A stretch of DNA of 64,000 nucleotides from Simiduia litorea (GCF_042853465.1 NZ_AP031497.1:744001-808000); one strand, 5' to 3'. Counted from the first letter of the stretch, positions 15,744 to 25,013 are shown. Numbers and translations are program-made. The notes: a model not told the origin generated them from the sequence alone.

Positions 15744-16823
15744 TTAAAAGTCTTTAGCGCTCGTCGCCCGATCGGGGATGGGGAGAATTTTATCGCCATC
15801 GCTTAAACCGGAGAGCACTTCTATCTGGTCGCCATAGGTATTGCCGAGTTTGACAAAGCGGCGATAGGCCTGACCATCTTGCAGCACCCACACCAAATCC
15901 AGTTGTCCCACTGTTACGATTCGGTCTGCGGGGATGCGAATTTGTTCGCGCTCGCCCGCTGGCACTAATAAGCGCGCGTACATGCCCGGTTGTAATTGCG
16001 CATTAAACGGCATGCGAACTTTGATCAAAAAACTACGTGAGCCGGGGTCGGCAGCCGGTACTCGCTCTTCGAGTTCGGCGTCGAGTTTTAAATTCAGGGC
16101 TGGAATTTCTACCCGTAGGCGTTGATTTTCTTGCAGCGTTAGCGCTAATTGTTCCCGCACTTGCGCTTCTACCCGCAGCGTAAGTGGATTGTATAGGGTT
16201 AACAATTTGTTGCCCGGTGCTGCGGTATCGCCAGGTTCGGCAAATCGATCCACCACGCGACCGTCGATGGGCGCTCTGATTTCAGAATAGCTCACCGCGA
16301 TATTGGTCTCTTGCTGCGCCTGTTGTGCGGCGGCGAGATCAGCCTTTAGCGCATCGTGGTTGGCACGTGCTTTGTCTAAATCAGCGGCCGCCAGCAGGCC
16401 TTGCTTTTGTAGCTTTGTCGCGCGCTCCAAATTCTGTTGTGCTTCGGTTAGGCGCGCGGTTATGGCGCGAATTTGTTCACCTGCCTGTTTAACTTTTGAT
16501 GTTAAGTCGGTCTTTTCCAGGGTTAACAGCAATTGCCCTTGTGTCACGTCATCGCCCGAGCGCACCTTGATGCTGGTAATGCGCGCCATAATACGTGCGG
16601 AAATAACCGTTGCCTGCTTCGCTTCCACCGAGGCTGGTACCGCTTCGTAAATGGCGTAACTGGCGGAGTTTACGCCCAGTGCTTGAGCGCCGTTGATAGG
16701 GGTGTTTTGCACGGCACCGGGTGCTAATTTATTGCTAAAAAAGCCAGCCATCCACGCGACCATTAACAATAAAACGATGACGGCGAGTGTTGGCAGGCCC
16801 CAGCGTTTAATCAGATTATTCAT
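15744..16823 (-). CDS. RND efflux periplasmic adaptor (membrane fusion protein)
   Basis: A 359-residue HlyD/AcrA-type adaptor. There is an N-terminal membrane anchor (residues about 10-30, 'LAVIVLLLMVAWMAGFF'), a barrel-sandwich hybrid with 'ARITSIKVRSGDDVTQGQLLLTLE', a coiled-coil hairpin of about residues 105-160, and 'IRAPIDGRVVDRFAEPGD' closing the lipoyl-like domain. It bridges the inner-membrane pump and an outer-membrane channel. Its ATG overlaps the stop of the pump gene by eight bases, so the pump is translated first. No outer-membrane factor gene is present here; TolC or another OMF must come from elsewhere. Confidence 0.9.
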   Translation of the reverse strand: MNNLIKRWGLPTLAVIVLLLMVAWMAGFFSNKLAPGAVQNTPINGAQALGVNSASYAIYEAVPASVEAKQATVISARIMARITSIKVRSGDDVTQGQLLLTLEKTDLTSKVKQAGEQIRAITARLTEAQQNLERATKLQKQGLLAAADLDKARANHDALKADLAAAQQAQQETNIAVSYSEIRAPIDGRVVDRFAEPGDTAAPGNKLLTLYNPLTLRVEAQVREQLALTLQENQRLRVEIPALNLKLDAELEERVPAADPGSRSFLIKVRMPFNAQLQPGMYARLLVPAGEREQIRIPADRIVTVGQLDLVWVLQDGQAYRRFVKLGNTYGDQIEVLSGLSDGDKILPIPDRATSAKDF

Positions 16824-19800
16824 GCGCTAAACCTTCTTGAGTTACATTTTCTTCTGCGCCGAATACCAGTAGATAAACCACGGGTACGACAATGAGGGTA
16901 AAGAGTGTGGAGGCGATGATGCCGAAGATGATGGCGAGTGCGAGACCGGAAAAAACGGGGTCTAAAATAATCACCAAATTTCCGAGCAGTGTTGTGCCCG
17001 CCGTGAGTAAAACTGGGCGCATGCGCACGGCGCCGGCGTTGATGAGGGCCGCTTTAATGGAGGCGCCAGCAGCGCGGGCTTGAGTAATAAACTCGACTAA
17101 GATAAGCGAGTTGCGCACCACGATACCAGCCAATGCAATCATGCCGATCATCGCCGTAGCGGTGAAAAGGACTGGCTCTGGGCTGCCGGCGATCATCCGT
17201 TCGCCGAATTGGTTGAGCAACCAAAACCCAGGCATGATGCCAATAATCGTGAGCGGGATCGCGGACATAATAATGAGCGATAACGCGGTGGACGCCGTTT
17301 GCAAATACAGTACCGCAAAAATCGCCACCAGTGCGAAAGCGAACGCTAGGCCCATATCTCTAAACACATCTTTGGTTATTCGCCATTCACCTTCGCCGGT
17401 CCATTTGATGGAGGTGCCAGCCGGTAAGGTCCAGCCATCACCGGGGCCGCGAATAAAACTTCCTATAAAGTTTCGGTTTTGCCAGTTGCTTCTGGCTGCA
17501 CCGGCCGGTTGATTCATGTCGGCATTGATATCGGCGATAACTTCTGCCGGTGTGCGGCCGTTAAGCTCGGCCATAACGTAGGCGACGGGTTTTAAATCTT
17601 TACGGTGAATAGTGCTATCGGTGTAGCCTTGTTCAAAATGACCGAGTTCGCCAAGGGGAACCAGCGGCTGCGGCGCGCTATCTAAACCCTGTTGGGTATT
17701 TTCTTGCACAATACCGGCGCGGCCCTTGACGTTTAAGCGCGCAAAGTCATTTAGGTGCACGCGATTTTCTGGTGCTAAGCGCAAGTAGATGGGCAGTGGA
17801 TTAGCCGCTCGCTCTGTGTGTTGAAAACCCTGTAAAAAGCCGGCCGCATATCCGGCGTTAGCCATGGCTAAGGTTTGATTGATGTCATCGGTGGAGACAC
17901 CAGAGAGCGCGGCTTTTTGTTTGTCGACGATAAAGCGTTGGCGAATTTTTTGCGCCTCGACGGTGGAATCAACTTCGGTGACATGAGCTTCGCGCTTGAG
18001 CCGAGCCATCAATATTTCCGCTGCCAGTTGTTGGCTTTGGTAAGAGCTAAAACGATCGCCGTATATCTCTGCCACTAAGGTGCTTAATACCGGTGGGCCG
18101 GGCGGGACTTCAACCACTTTAATGTTGACGCCATCTTGGTTTAGTGGCGCGAGCAGTTCGCGCAAGCGAAGCACAACGCCGTGCGATTGGTGCTCTCGCT
18201 CGGTTTTGTCGATCAGCGTTAGGCGCAAGTCTGCCGTGTGGGGGGCTTCGCGTTGGTAGTATTGGCGCACCATGCCATTGAAATCGATGGGCGATGGAAT
18301 CCCAACAAAAGCGGCGACGGCTCGCACTTCTGGCACTTGGCTTACTTGCGCCGAGATACGGCGTGCCATTGCTGCGGTTTGTTCCAGCGAACTGCTCTCA
18401 GGCATATCGACGACAATTTGCACTTCATTTTTGTTGTCGAAGGGTAAAAGTTTTAACGGTACTGCGCGCATCATCGGTAGCATGGCCGCGCCTAAAAATA
18501 GACCCAGCATTAACCAGAGCACGAGCTTTGCTTTGCGTGGGTTTTCTAACAGGGGCGTAATCAGACGCGGATAGAGACTACCTTGGCCTGCACTAACGGC
18601 TTCCTGGATTTGATCATCTGCACGCAAAAGCTTCGACGCCAACCAAGGTGTCACTAGGAAGGCTACTAAGGTGCTAGCGACCACAGAAACCGGCACATTA
18701 AACGCCATGGGCGCCATGTAAGGCCCCATCATGCCGGTGATAAATGCCAGAGGCACGAAGGCTAATACGATGCTGATCGTGGACATCACCAGCGGTACTT
18801 TAATTTCGCTGATGGCGGCAACGATGCGATCGCGCTTGTCGCCCTTGCCATCTTTTAGGAAGCGCGAAATATTATCGACCCCAGTAATAGGGTCGTCGAC
18901 CAATAAACCGAGCGATAAAATCAGTGCAAACAAGGTTACCCGGTTAATGGTGTAGCCAAAGGCCATGTCTAGACCGAGAGTGGCGCCATAGCAAATAGGC
19001 ACTGCTAAACCAACCACCAAGGCTTGGCGCCAGCCGAGAAATACACCAATAAAAATGACGACGGTGAAAATGGCGAAGCCGAGGCTGCTGGTTAGGTTGT
19101 TTACTTTTTCGTCCGCAGTTTGGCCGTAGTCTCTTAGCACCTCGAGGTGTATTTCAGGTGGCAATAGTTTTGCGCTGACATCGGCCATGAGTGCGTGCAC
19201 GGCGGCAGCAACGGAAACAGCGTTGGAGCCCCGTTGCTTAGCAACCGATAAACTCACCATGGGGTAGCCGTCGTTTGCTGCCTTAAACGCCGGGTGACCG
19301 GGTGCGAAATCTATCCACGTGTAATAGCTGGGCTCGGCTGGGCCATCGTTTATCTGGGCAACTTCCTGTAAGTACACCGGCACGCCATCGATGACATTCA
19401 CCACCAGTTGTTTCAGTTCCTCGAGGCTGCGGATAAAGTCGCCGCTTTCAATTTCGATGGCTTGATTGTTAAAGGCCCAATAGCCACCGGACTGCAACAG
19501 GTTGGACACTTGTAATGCCGCGACAATATCGGCGGTGGTGGTTTTGCGTGCGCTCAAACTTTCTGGGTCTATATACACGGTTACGGTGTGCGGCCTACCG
19601 CCTACTACATTGACTTCACTGGTTTGCGGAATCGCTTGTAGCGAAGTCGATAGCTCCTCGGCAAAACGACGCAGTTCGAAATCTGTATAGCGCTCGGGCT
19701 TATCGCTCCATAAAGCCAGCATCATGATGGGTACATCATCAACTTCGATTGGCCGCACCATCCACTGTTCGACAACACCGGGTATGCGATTTTGGTTCGA

Positions 19801-20151
19801 AAATAATTTGTTGTACGTGTTGAGGATGGCGTCTTCGCGGTCTTGCCCCACATAAAAGCGCAAGGTAACTACCGCGTGACCCGTCATGGAGCGGGAATAG
19901 ACATGCTCTACGCCAGGTATCTGGGCGAGTAATTTTTCCAGCGGTGTGGTGACTTGTTTTTCCACTTGCTGCGCTGCCAGCCCTGGTGCTCGTACTTGCA
20001 CATCCACCATGGGCACCACGATTTGTGGCTCCTCCTCGCGCGCGGTGAATTGCAGCGCGAGTACGCCCGCAAGCAGCGAAATGATAAAGATGAACAGCGG
20101 CAGGCCACCCTTGAGGGTTGCGCGAACGGTGTTATCGATCCAGTTATTCAT
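16816..20151 (-). CDS. RND efflux pump permease (HAE1/AcrB-type)
   Basis: A 1111-residue RND permease with the usual N-terminal span ('GGLPLFIFIISLLAGVLAL'), two large periplasmic loops and two groups of transmembrane helices. The TM4 proton-relay motif reads 'LSLGLLVDDPITGVDN': the two Asp are kept, but the rest differs from the usual 'VDDAIVVVEN'. It is somewhat longer than AcrB. It exports small molecules from the inner membrane and periplasm using the proton gradient; the substrate is unknown. Cotranscribed with its adaptor downstream and divergent from the DUF2892/rhodanese/hemerythrin genes, sharing an upstream region of about 100 bases. Confidence 0.9.
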   Translation of the reverse strand: MNNWIDNTVRATLKGGLPLFIFIISLLAGVLALQFTAREEEPQIVVPMVDVQVRAPGLAAQQVEKQVTTPLEKLLAQIPGVEHVYSRSMTGHAVVTLRFYVGQDREDAILNTYNKLFSNQNRIPGVVEQWMVRPIEVDDVPIMMLALWSDKPERYTDFELRRFAEELSTSLQAIPQTSEVNVVGGRPHTVTVYIDPESLSARKTTTADIVAALQVSNLLQSGGYWAFNNQAIEIESGDFIRSLEELKQLVVNVIDGVPVYLQEVAQINDGPAEPSYYTWIDFAPGHPAFKAANDGYPMVSLSVAKQRGSNAVSVAAAVHALMADVSAKLLPPEIHLEVLRDYGQTADEKVNNLTSSLGFAIFTVVIFIGVFLGWRQALVVGLAVPICYGATLGLDMAFGYTINRVTLFALILSLGLLVDDPITGVDNISRFLKDGKGDKRDRIVAAISEIKVPLVMSTISIVLAFVPLAFITGMMGPYMAPMAFNVPVSVVASTLVAFLVTPWLASKLLRADDQIQEAVSAGQGSLYPRLITPLLENPRKAKLVLWLMLGLFLGAAMLPMMRAVPLKLLPFDNKNEVQIVVDMPESSSLEQTAAMARRISAQVSQVPEVRAVAAFVGIPSPIDFNGMVRQYYQREAPHTADLRLTLIDKTEREHQSHGVVLRLRELLAPLNQDGVNIKVVEVPPGPPVLSTLVAEIYGDRFSSYQSQQLAAEILMARLKREAHVTEVDSTVEAQKIRQRFIVDKQKAALSGVSTDDINQTLAMANAGYAAGFLQGFQHTERAANPLPIYLRLAPENRVHLNDFARLNVKGRAGIVQENTQQGLDSAPQPLVPLGELGHFEQGYTDSTIHRKDLKPVAYVMAELNGRTPAEVIADINADMNQPAGAARSNWQNRNFIGSFIRGPGDGWTLPAGTSIKWTGEGEWRITKDVFRDMGLAFAFALVAIFAVLYLQTASTALSLIIMSAIPLTIIGIMPGFWLLNQFGERMIAGSPEPVLFTATAMIGMIALAGIVVRNSLILVEFITQARAAGASIKAALINAGAVRMRPVLLTAGTTLLGNLVIILDPVFSGLALAIIFGIIASTLFTLIVVPVVYLLVFGAEENVTQEGLAHE

Positions 20152-20198
20152 GGGCAGTGTCTGGCGTCAGTGAGCGATAGGTAAGTTTAAATCAGTTG

Positions 20199-20227
20199 TT
20201 GCTAATTAAGCAATATCTAATATATTA
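20199..20227. promoter_or_regulatory. Candidate palindromic operator in divergent promoter region
   Basis: Two inverted repeats lie side by side between the RND pump gene and the DUF2892 gene: TTGCT-N5-AGCAA (20199-20213) and the perfect TAATATATTA (20218-20227). The AT-rich palindrome resembles sites of ArsR-family sulphide-responsive repressors (BigR/YgaV type), which control similar DUF2892-rhodanese clusters. No such repressor gene is in this window, so the assignment is an inference. Confidence 0.4.
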
Positions 20228-20257
20228 TGATTCTAGTGTGAATCAGGAGGCCTTGCT

Positions 20258-20446
20258 ATGACCGTTAATGAAGCTTTACGACTAATCGCCGGCATTGTTG
20301 TGCTTGTCAGTGTAGCGCTTGCAGTCTGGGTTAACCCTTGGTGGTTGGCTTTGACCGCCTTTGTGGGTGCTAATCTGTTGCAATCGGCCTTTACCCGCTG
20401 GTGCCCCATGATGACGCTGCTGAAGAAGCTTGGGTTGCCCGCTTAA
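20258..20446 (+). CDS. DUF2892 small membrane protein (YgaP-like)
   Basis: A 62-residue protein with two hydrophobic segments ('IAGIVVLVSVALAVWV' and 'WLALTAFVGANLLQSAFT') and the family ending 'WCPMMTLLKKLG'. DUF2892 proteins are inner-membrane hairpins often fused to, or next to, rhodanese domains as in YgaP. The ATG has AGGAGG nine bases upstream. It is the first gene of a probable three-gene unit with a rhodanese and a hemerythrin, suggesting a role in sulphide or reactive-sulphur handling. Confidence 0.85.
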   Translation: MTVNEALRLIAGIVVLVSVALAVWVNPWWLALTAFVGANLLQSAFTRWCPMMTLLKKLGLPA

Positions 20447-20505
20447 TTGTGAGCGGCGCGCGTAGAATTTACCTAATGCGTCGCTGCATGTTAGGAGAAT
20501 GTTAA

Positions 20506-20859
20506 ATGCCACTATTAACTGTTCCAGAGCTGGTTGCCGCAGCCCGCGCCAAGGTGCGCTGTATTACAGCGGCGCAGGCTAAAATTGAAATTGCCGCTAA
20601 TCAGGGCTTGCTTTTGGATGTGCGAGAGCCGGCGGAAGCCGCACTTAAACGGGTTGCAGGGGCGATAAACGTTCCCCGTGGCGTATTGGAAATGAAGATG
20701 GCCGAGCTGTGTTCAGGCGTGGAACAGCCCATCTATATTCACTGTGCCACAGGGGGGCGCGCGTCTTTGGCGGCTGAGCAGTTGCAGCGCATGGGTTATG
20801 AGCAGGTCAGTGCAATTACCTGTGGTGTGGATCAGGTGTGTTTTAGCCTCGGTAGCTAA
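20506..20859 (+). CDS. Single-domain rhodanese sulphurtransferase
   Basis: A 117-residue rhodanese. 'LLLDVREPAEAALKRVAGAINVPRGV' gives the conserved N-terminal features, and the active-site loop 'HCATGGRA' holds catalytic C80. It probably moves sulphane sulphur from thiosulphate or a persulphide to an acceptor in the cytoplasm. It follows the DUF2892 gene by 59 bases, recalling the two halves of YgaP as separate genes. ATG start with TAGGAGAA upstream. Confidence 0.88.
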   Translation: MPLLTVPELVAAARAKVRCITAAQAKIEIAANQGLLLDVREPAEAALKRVAGAINVPRGVLEMKMAELCSGVEQPIYIHCATGGRASLAAEQLQRMGYEQVSAITCGVDQVCFSLGS

Positions 20860-20972
20860 ACAACAGCCTGGCGCCAACGTGGTGATGCTGTCTATTAAGG
20901 GGTAGTGTTCGGCCATCGACGGCAAGATCGCGTACACTTCGAGACCTGCTTTGACTTTCGATTGGAGGCCGT

Positions 20973-21434
20973 GTGTCCCGTTGCTTGGCGGTTACCGAAT
21001 TTTTTGTGCGCGACCATGATCGTTTGGATTGCTTATTGGAGGCCGCTTACTACGCCGACGATATCGATCGTAGTCAGGCGTTGTTTGCTGCGTTTAGATT
21101 CGGGTTAGAGCGCCATATGGATTGGGAAGAGCAGTTGTTATTCCCGCTGTTTGAGCAGAAAACGGGCTGGATTGACGTAGGACCCACAGCGGGAATGGTG
21201 GCAGAGCACAAGCAAATTAGACAGCTGCTTGCTGTTATGGCGCAATATGATTTTCCTGTTCACGCGCCGGAAGCGAAAAAATTGCAATCTATTCTGGCCT
21301 GTCACAATAGCCGCGAAGAGCGGATTGTCTATCCCAGTATCGATGACGATTGCACTGAGGTCGAAATTAAAACCTTGCTGGCGCAACTGTACGATAATTT
21401 GGCCGTGGCGGACGATTTGTATCTGGTTATGTAA
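20973..21434 (+). CDS. Hemerythrin-like di-iron protein
   Basis: A 153-residue hemerythrin-domain protein. Candidate iron ligands are H15 ('RDHDRLD'), H48 with E52/E53 ('ERHMDWEEQLLFP'), H79 ('AEHKQIR') and H111 with E115 ('CHNSREERIVYP'). The GTG start is suggested by the frame and the GGAGG upstream. Such proteins bind oxygen or nitric oxide or sense redox state. Placement after DUF2892 and rhodanese genes suggests participation in sulphur or NO stress response. Confidence 0.87.
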   Translation: MSRCLAVTEFFVRDHDRLDCLLEAAYYADDIDRSQALFAAFRFGLERHMDWEEQLLFPLFEQKTGWIDVGPTAGMVAEHKQIRQLLAVMAQYDFPVHAPEAKKLQSILACHNSREERIVYPSIDDDCTEVEIKTLLAQLYDNLAVADDLYLVM

Positions 21435-21520
21435 ATGAGTGGGTGAAGCGGGTTGGCGTGGGATTGCGCGCCGCCCCGTTAGAAATATCCCTCTGGTGCG
21501 GCGCTTTCTATTGCTACCGA

Positions 21521-21949
21521 TTATTCGTCTGACAATTTGGCGTAGGCATCGGCTATGGCAAGTTCGTGAATAGCTTTGGTGATGCCACGGCGTAAATTTG
21601 AACGCCAGCGATCGATATAACCTTGTTTAATTTCACACTTTTCACGTTTTGCGACAACGCAATTAATGCGTTGTTGGGTCAGCAATGTGGTGTCGATCTG
21701 AGTTGCGTTGTAGCTAATGCCGACTCGCAGTTCGTAATCCTTATATACAAGTTTTGCAATTACGTTGCCGGCCTCTTCTGACTCTACAATCCAGTCATAT
21801 TGCTGCATACCTTTTTTGATCATCGCAGCGGGATCGGTGACGTAGGCTTGAATCTTGATTGGGTCTTGATACAGGGTTTGGGCCAAGGTTGGTTGGCTTA
21901 AGCTAAGCAGTCCAACCATGGCAACAAGTATGGTGTAATAGGTCTTCAT
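21521..21949 (-). CDS. Secreted small protein, paralogue of the next gene
   Basis: A 142-residue protein with a signal peptide (residues 1-23, ending 'TLA'). The mature part contains 'WIVESEEAGNVIAKLVYKDYELRVGISYN', a pattern seen in small periplasmic proteins of unknown function, and two cysteines. The C-terminal third is helical and basic ('DRWRSNLRRGITKAI'). It lies 20 bases after the gene at 21970-22416, which carries a diverged copy of the same pattern, so the two probably arose by tandem duplication. Function unknown. Confidence 0.65.
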   Translation of the reverse strand: MKTYYTILVAMVGLLSLSQPTLAQTLYQDPIKIQAYVTDPAAMIKKGMQQYDWIVESEEAGNVIAKLVYKDYELRVGISYNATQIDTTLLTQQRINCVVAKREKCEIKQGYIDRWRSNLRRGITKAIHELAIADAYAKLSDE

Positions 21950-21969
21950 GTTGTCTTCCTTGGTTAAAT

Positions 21970-22416
21970 TTACAGGGTTCGGCTTAGATCTTTGCGAAAG
22001 TTAGCGCCGTATTTAAAATAGTTGCGATGAATTTTGTAGCAAAATCCGTCCACCAGATTTTCGCACTCATAGGCATTGATGCCTCCACCGTATTTGATTT
22101 GTATGGCTTGGTCGTTGTATTCAATCCGGTGAAAAATCGCGTGCCCTTTGTAGTCCCAGCGGCAGGTGATAAAGCCTTCGCCTTCCTCTTCCAGTAGGCA
22201 GGCTGGCCCCCTAATACTCTGCATGGTGCGCAATATGACTAACCGCGCTTTGGCTGCACTTCCGCTCGAGTTTGGAATGATGTCGTAGAGCCTGCGCATG
22301 GTCTTTTCTTTTGCGCTGCCGCGACCTTGGTCTTGATAGATGAATTCACTCGGCTCTGCCTGAGTTTGGGTGTTAATGGCAACGCAAAGTGCGATGCCGA
22401 TAAAGAGTTTCCACAT
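21970..22416 (-). CDS. Secreted small protein, tandem paralogue
   Basis: A 148-residue protein if started at the second ATG (22416), which places the signal peptide at the beginning ('MWKLFIGIALCVAINTQTQA'). The first ATG, six bases upstream, is also possible. The central segment 'EEEGEGFITCRWDYKGHAIFHRIEYN' aligns by eye with 'ESEEAGNVIAKLVYKDYELRVGISYN' of the downstream gene. Four cysteines may form disulphides. Periplasmic location is likely; function is unknown. The two genes probably form one transcript. Confidence 0.65.
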   Translation of the reverse strand: MWKLFIGIALCVAINTQTQAEPSEFIYQDQGRGSAKEKTMRRLYDIIPNSSGSAAKARLVILRTMQSIRGPACLLEEEGEGFITCRWDYKGHAIFHRIEYNDQAIQIKYGGGINAYECENLVDGFCYKIHRNYFKYGANFRKDLSRTL

Positions 22417-22541
22417 GGCCAATATCCTTTAGGGTGTGGTGTTCAAGATGAGGGCTGCATGCTGATGCAGTTTAATTCAACGTGGTTTAGAAAAAACGCG
22501 AGTATGATGTCAGTGAAATAATGTTTTATCAAACTTTCGAC

Positions 22542-22573
22542 AAAAAAATACCTGCACTTGCAGGTATTTTTTT
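22542..22573. terminator. Bidirectional-looking terminator after feoB
   Basis: TACCTGCA-CT-TGCAGGTA stem flanked by seven A on the left and seven T on the right, placed 13 bases past the feoB stop. It can work for feoB transcription on the minus strand. Confidence 0.8.
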
Positions 22574-22585
22574 GCGGGCGTTAAT

Positions 22586-24670
22586 TCAAGCAATATTGAT
22601 AACGTTGATTTCGCCGAGGTGCTTTTCCCTGACGCGCTTGACGATTAGCCAATACACCAAGGCAAGTACCAGCGTCGAGCCAATAAACCAGAGGCTGGAA
22701 TAGAGAGGTTGCTGAAGGATTAAGCTAAGTTGCCATAAGTTGCTAGCAATCCAGTAGGACAGCATCAGGCTCCAGATTAACGAGAAGCGCAGCCAGCCCG
22801 AACCCGCTTCCCGTTGCATGGCACCCAGGGTTGCAACGCAAGGCGCGTATAGGAGTACAAAAGCGAGGAAGCAGAAGGCCGCCCATGCAGACGGGAATAG
22901 GTTGCCGATGGGATTGTCGGCGATAAGCGGTACGTCTGCGTCGGCATCGAGCTCCGGCTCTATGCCAAACATGGCTTTGGTGTTGTCGCTGACGCTGGTA
23001 AATGCGGCACCCAAATCGCCGATGAAATCAGGCATAGGGACGTCGCTGTCGGCATCGCCATCGGTGTCTTCGCGGGTATAGAGGGTTTGGATGGTGCCTA
23101 CCATCACTTCTTTGGCAAAGAGGCCGCTGAAGAGGCCGAGTGTGGCTTGCCAGTTATCTTCGCCTATGCCCATGGGGGTGAGTGCTGGTGTTAACTTTTT
23201 GCCGATCCAAGCCAGCGCGGAATCTGAGCTACCAGGGGCGCCCCAGCTGCCGTCGGTTTTGACCGCACCCAGGCAAGACAGCACGATCACCACGAGCATA
23301 ATGCGTTTACCCGCGCGCAGCATGAAGCTGTGCAGCCTGTGCCCAGCTTGGGTGAAAACGTTACGCCATACTGGCCGGCGGTAGGAGGGCATCTCTAAAA
23401 TAGAGGGCTCGTGGTAGCGCCCAAAGAGGGTTTTGCGCAGTAGCCAAGCTGAGCCTACCGCGACCAGAATGCCAAGTAAGTAGAGTGAGAAAATGGCGAG
23501 GCCCGCGTGCTCGGGGAAAAACGCGCTACCGACAAACACATACACAGATAGGCGCGCGCTACAGGACATAAATGGTGCGATAAAAATGGTGGTTAAGCGC
23601 GCCGAGGTGGAGCTGAGTGAGCGCGCTGCCATGACCGAGGGCACGTTGCAGCCGAAGCCTACAATCAATGGAATGAACGCTTGGCCGGGCAGGCCGATGC
23701 GGCTCATAACGCCGTCGATCACAAACGCGGCGCGGGCTAAATAGCCCGAGTCTTCGAGCCAGCTCATGCACAGGTAGAGTGCGCCAATGACAGGGATAAA
23801 GGTGGCGATGAGTTGCAGACCAGCGCCAACACCATCGGCCATAAAGGCGATCAACCAAGCCGGTGAACCTATACTGGCGAGCGCCCAGCGCAGCCCTTCG
23901 ACAATCCAGCTGCCTAACCAAATATCGAAGAAGTCGATAAAGACCGCACCGAACTGTACCGAGATCATAAATAACAGGTACATCACAAACAAAAAGCTTG
24001 GGATTGCGAGCGCTGGGTGTAGCAGCCAGCGATCAATGCGCTCGGTCAGCGTTGGTTGGCCGGTGAAGGTGGTGGCCTTGTCGATCGCGCTAATAAGGCC
24101 ATCTAAACTGAGTTCACTGCGTTCAAGTGGTTGGCAGGCGCAATCATCGGCACCCTCTGCGGCGGGCGCAGGCGACGAAGTAAGTGCTAACTCAAGAGCC
24201 TTTTCTAGGTCTTTCATGCCGGTCTGTTTGGCGGCAGATACCTCCACCAAGCGACCCGCCAAGAGTAGCTTTAGCTCCGTTAAATCCAATTCGAGGCCGT
24301 GATCGACTAGCGCGTCCATCATGTTTAGCGCGATGACCACGGGCCGGCCTGTGGCTAGCAATTGCGGAATAAGCTCGGCCTGACGGCGCAGTTGTGTGGC
24401 GTCGATGACCAGCAGTATGGCATCAGGTTTGGCGCTTTTGAGGTAGTCGTTGGTGACTTTGGCGTCGATGCTCAATGGGCAGTCAGTGAGCATGTGCACA
24501 CCGGGCAGGTCAATTAATTCAACCTTTTCAGCGCCGACTTTGAACTCACCGATTTTTTGTTCGACAGTAACGCCGGCCCAATTACCGGTGCGTTGATTAG
24601 ATTTGGTTAATACATTGAAGAGGGTGGTTTTGCCGCAGTTGGGGCTGCCCACCAAGGCAATTTGTTTCAC
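22586..24670 (-). CDS. feoB: Ferrous iron transporter FeoB
   Basis: A 694-residue FeoB. The N-terminal G-protein domain has G1 'GSPNCGKT' (8-15), G3 'DLPG', G4 'NMMD', and a helical GDI region. The membrane part has the two Gate motifs typical of the family and ends after a C-terminal helical pair. It imports Fe(II) across the inner membrane. It is slightly shorter than the E. coli protein. FeoA lies 25 bases upstream and a Fur-like site precedes feoA, so iron repression is expected. No feoC gene follows; a terminator lies directly after the stop codon. Confidence 0.95.
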   Translation of the reverse strand: MKQIALVGSPNCGKTTLFNVLTKSNQRTGNWAGVTVEQKIGEFKVGAEKVELIDLPGVHMLTDCPLSIDAKVTNDYLKSAKPDAILLVIDATQLRRQAELIPQLLATGRPVVIALNMMDALVDHGLELDLTELKLLLAGRLVEVSAAKQTGMKDLEKALELALTSSPAPAAEGADDCACQPLERSELSLDGLISAIDKATTFTGQPTLTERIDRWLLHPALAIPSFLFVMYLLFMISVQFGAVFIDFFDIWLGSWIVEGLRWALASIGSPAWLIAFMADGVGAGLQLIATFIPVIGALYLCMSWLEDSGYLARAAFVIDGVMSRIGLPGQAFIPLIVGFGCNVPSVMAARSLSSTSARLTTIFIAPFMSCSARLSVYVFVGSAFFPEHAGLAIFSLYLLGILVAVGSAWLLRKTLFGRYHEPSILEMPSYRRPVWRNVFTQAGHRLHSFMLRAGKRIMLVVIVLSCLGAVKTDGSWGAPGSSDSALAWIGKKLTPALTPMGIGEDNWQATLGLFSGLFAKEVMVGTIQTLYTREDTDGDADSDVPMPDFIGDLGAAFTSVSDNTKAMFGIEPELDADADVPLIADNPIGNLFPSAWAAFCFLAFVLLYAPCVATLGAMQREAGSGWLRFSLIWSLMLSYWIASNLWQLSLILQQPLYSSLWFIGSTLVLALVYWLIVKRVREKHLGEINVINIA

Positions 24671-24695
24671 ACTATGACCTAATGGTAAGGGAAAA

Positions 24696-24920
24696 TTAAA
24701 CGGCCACTTCTATGGCGGCCGCATCTTCCTGGCGGATGGCGTACAAGGCGCCATGTACTTTGGCTTGCAAGGGGCCGCGCCCCTGCGCTTTGTGCAATAT
24801 TTCGATCGGTGCGCCGGGCGCTATGCCCAGCTGCGAGCAATGGCTATGCAACACTTGGTTGCTACCCTTAATGCTAATGACGCGAGCAGATTGGCGCAGA
24901 TTGAGCTGATCTAGTGTCAC
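24696..24920 (-). CDS. feoA: Ferrous iron transport accessory protein FeoA
   Basis: A 74-residue SH3-like FeoA protein: 'SARVISIKG' and 'LHSHCSQLGIAPGAPIEILHKAQGRGPLQAKVHGALYAIR' are characteristic. It starts with GTG, preceded by AAGGA at eight bases. It supports FeoB activity in the cytoplasm. First gene of the feoAB unit, below a Fur-like site. Confidence 0.93.
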   Translation of the reverse strand: MTLDQLNLRQSARVISIKGSNQVLHSHCSQLGIAPGAPIEILHKAQGRGPLQAKVHGALYAIRQEDAAAIEVAV

Positions 24921-24997
24921 GTTATTGTCCTTCGGCCTAGGCCGATTGAGAAAATGCCAGAAGTAGCTAGTTTACCGGTGATCGAGATGTAAACCAA

Positions 24998-25013
24998 GAT
25001 GAGAACCATTATC
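24998..25013. promoter_or_regulatory. Fur box upstream of feoAB
   Basis: GATGAGAACCATTATC matches 13 of the last 16 bases of the 19-base Fur consensus and lies about 80 bases upstream of the feoA start. Iron-dependent repression of feoAB is the natural reading. Confidence 0.6.

Noticed and set aside
15547..15747. Short rightward frame between CBS and RND adaptor genes
   Set aside because: No family resemblance or good start site; overlaps a strong palindrome.
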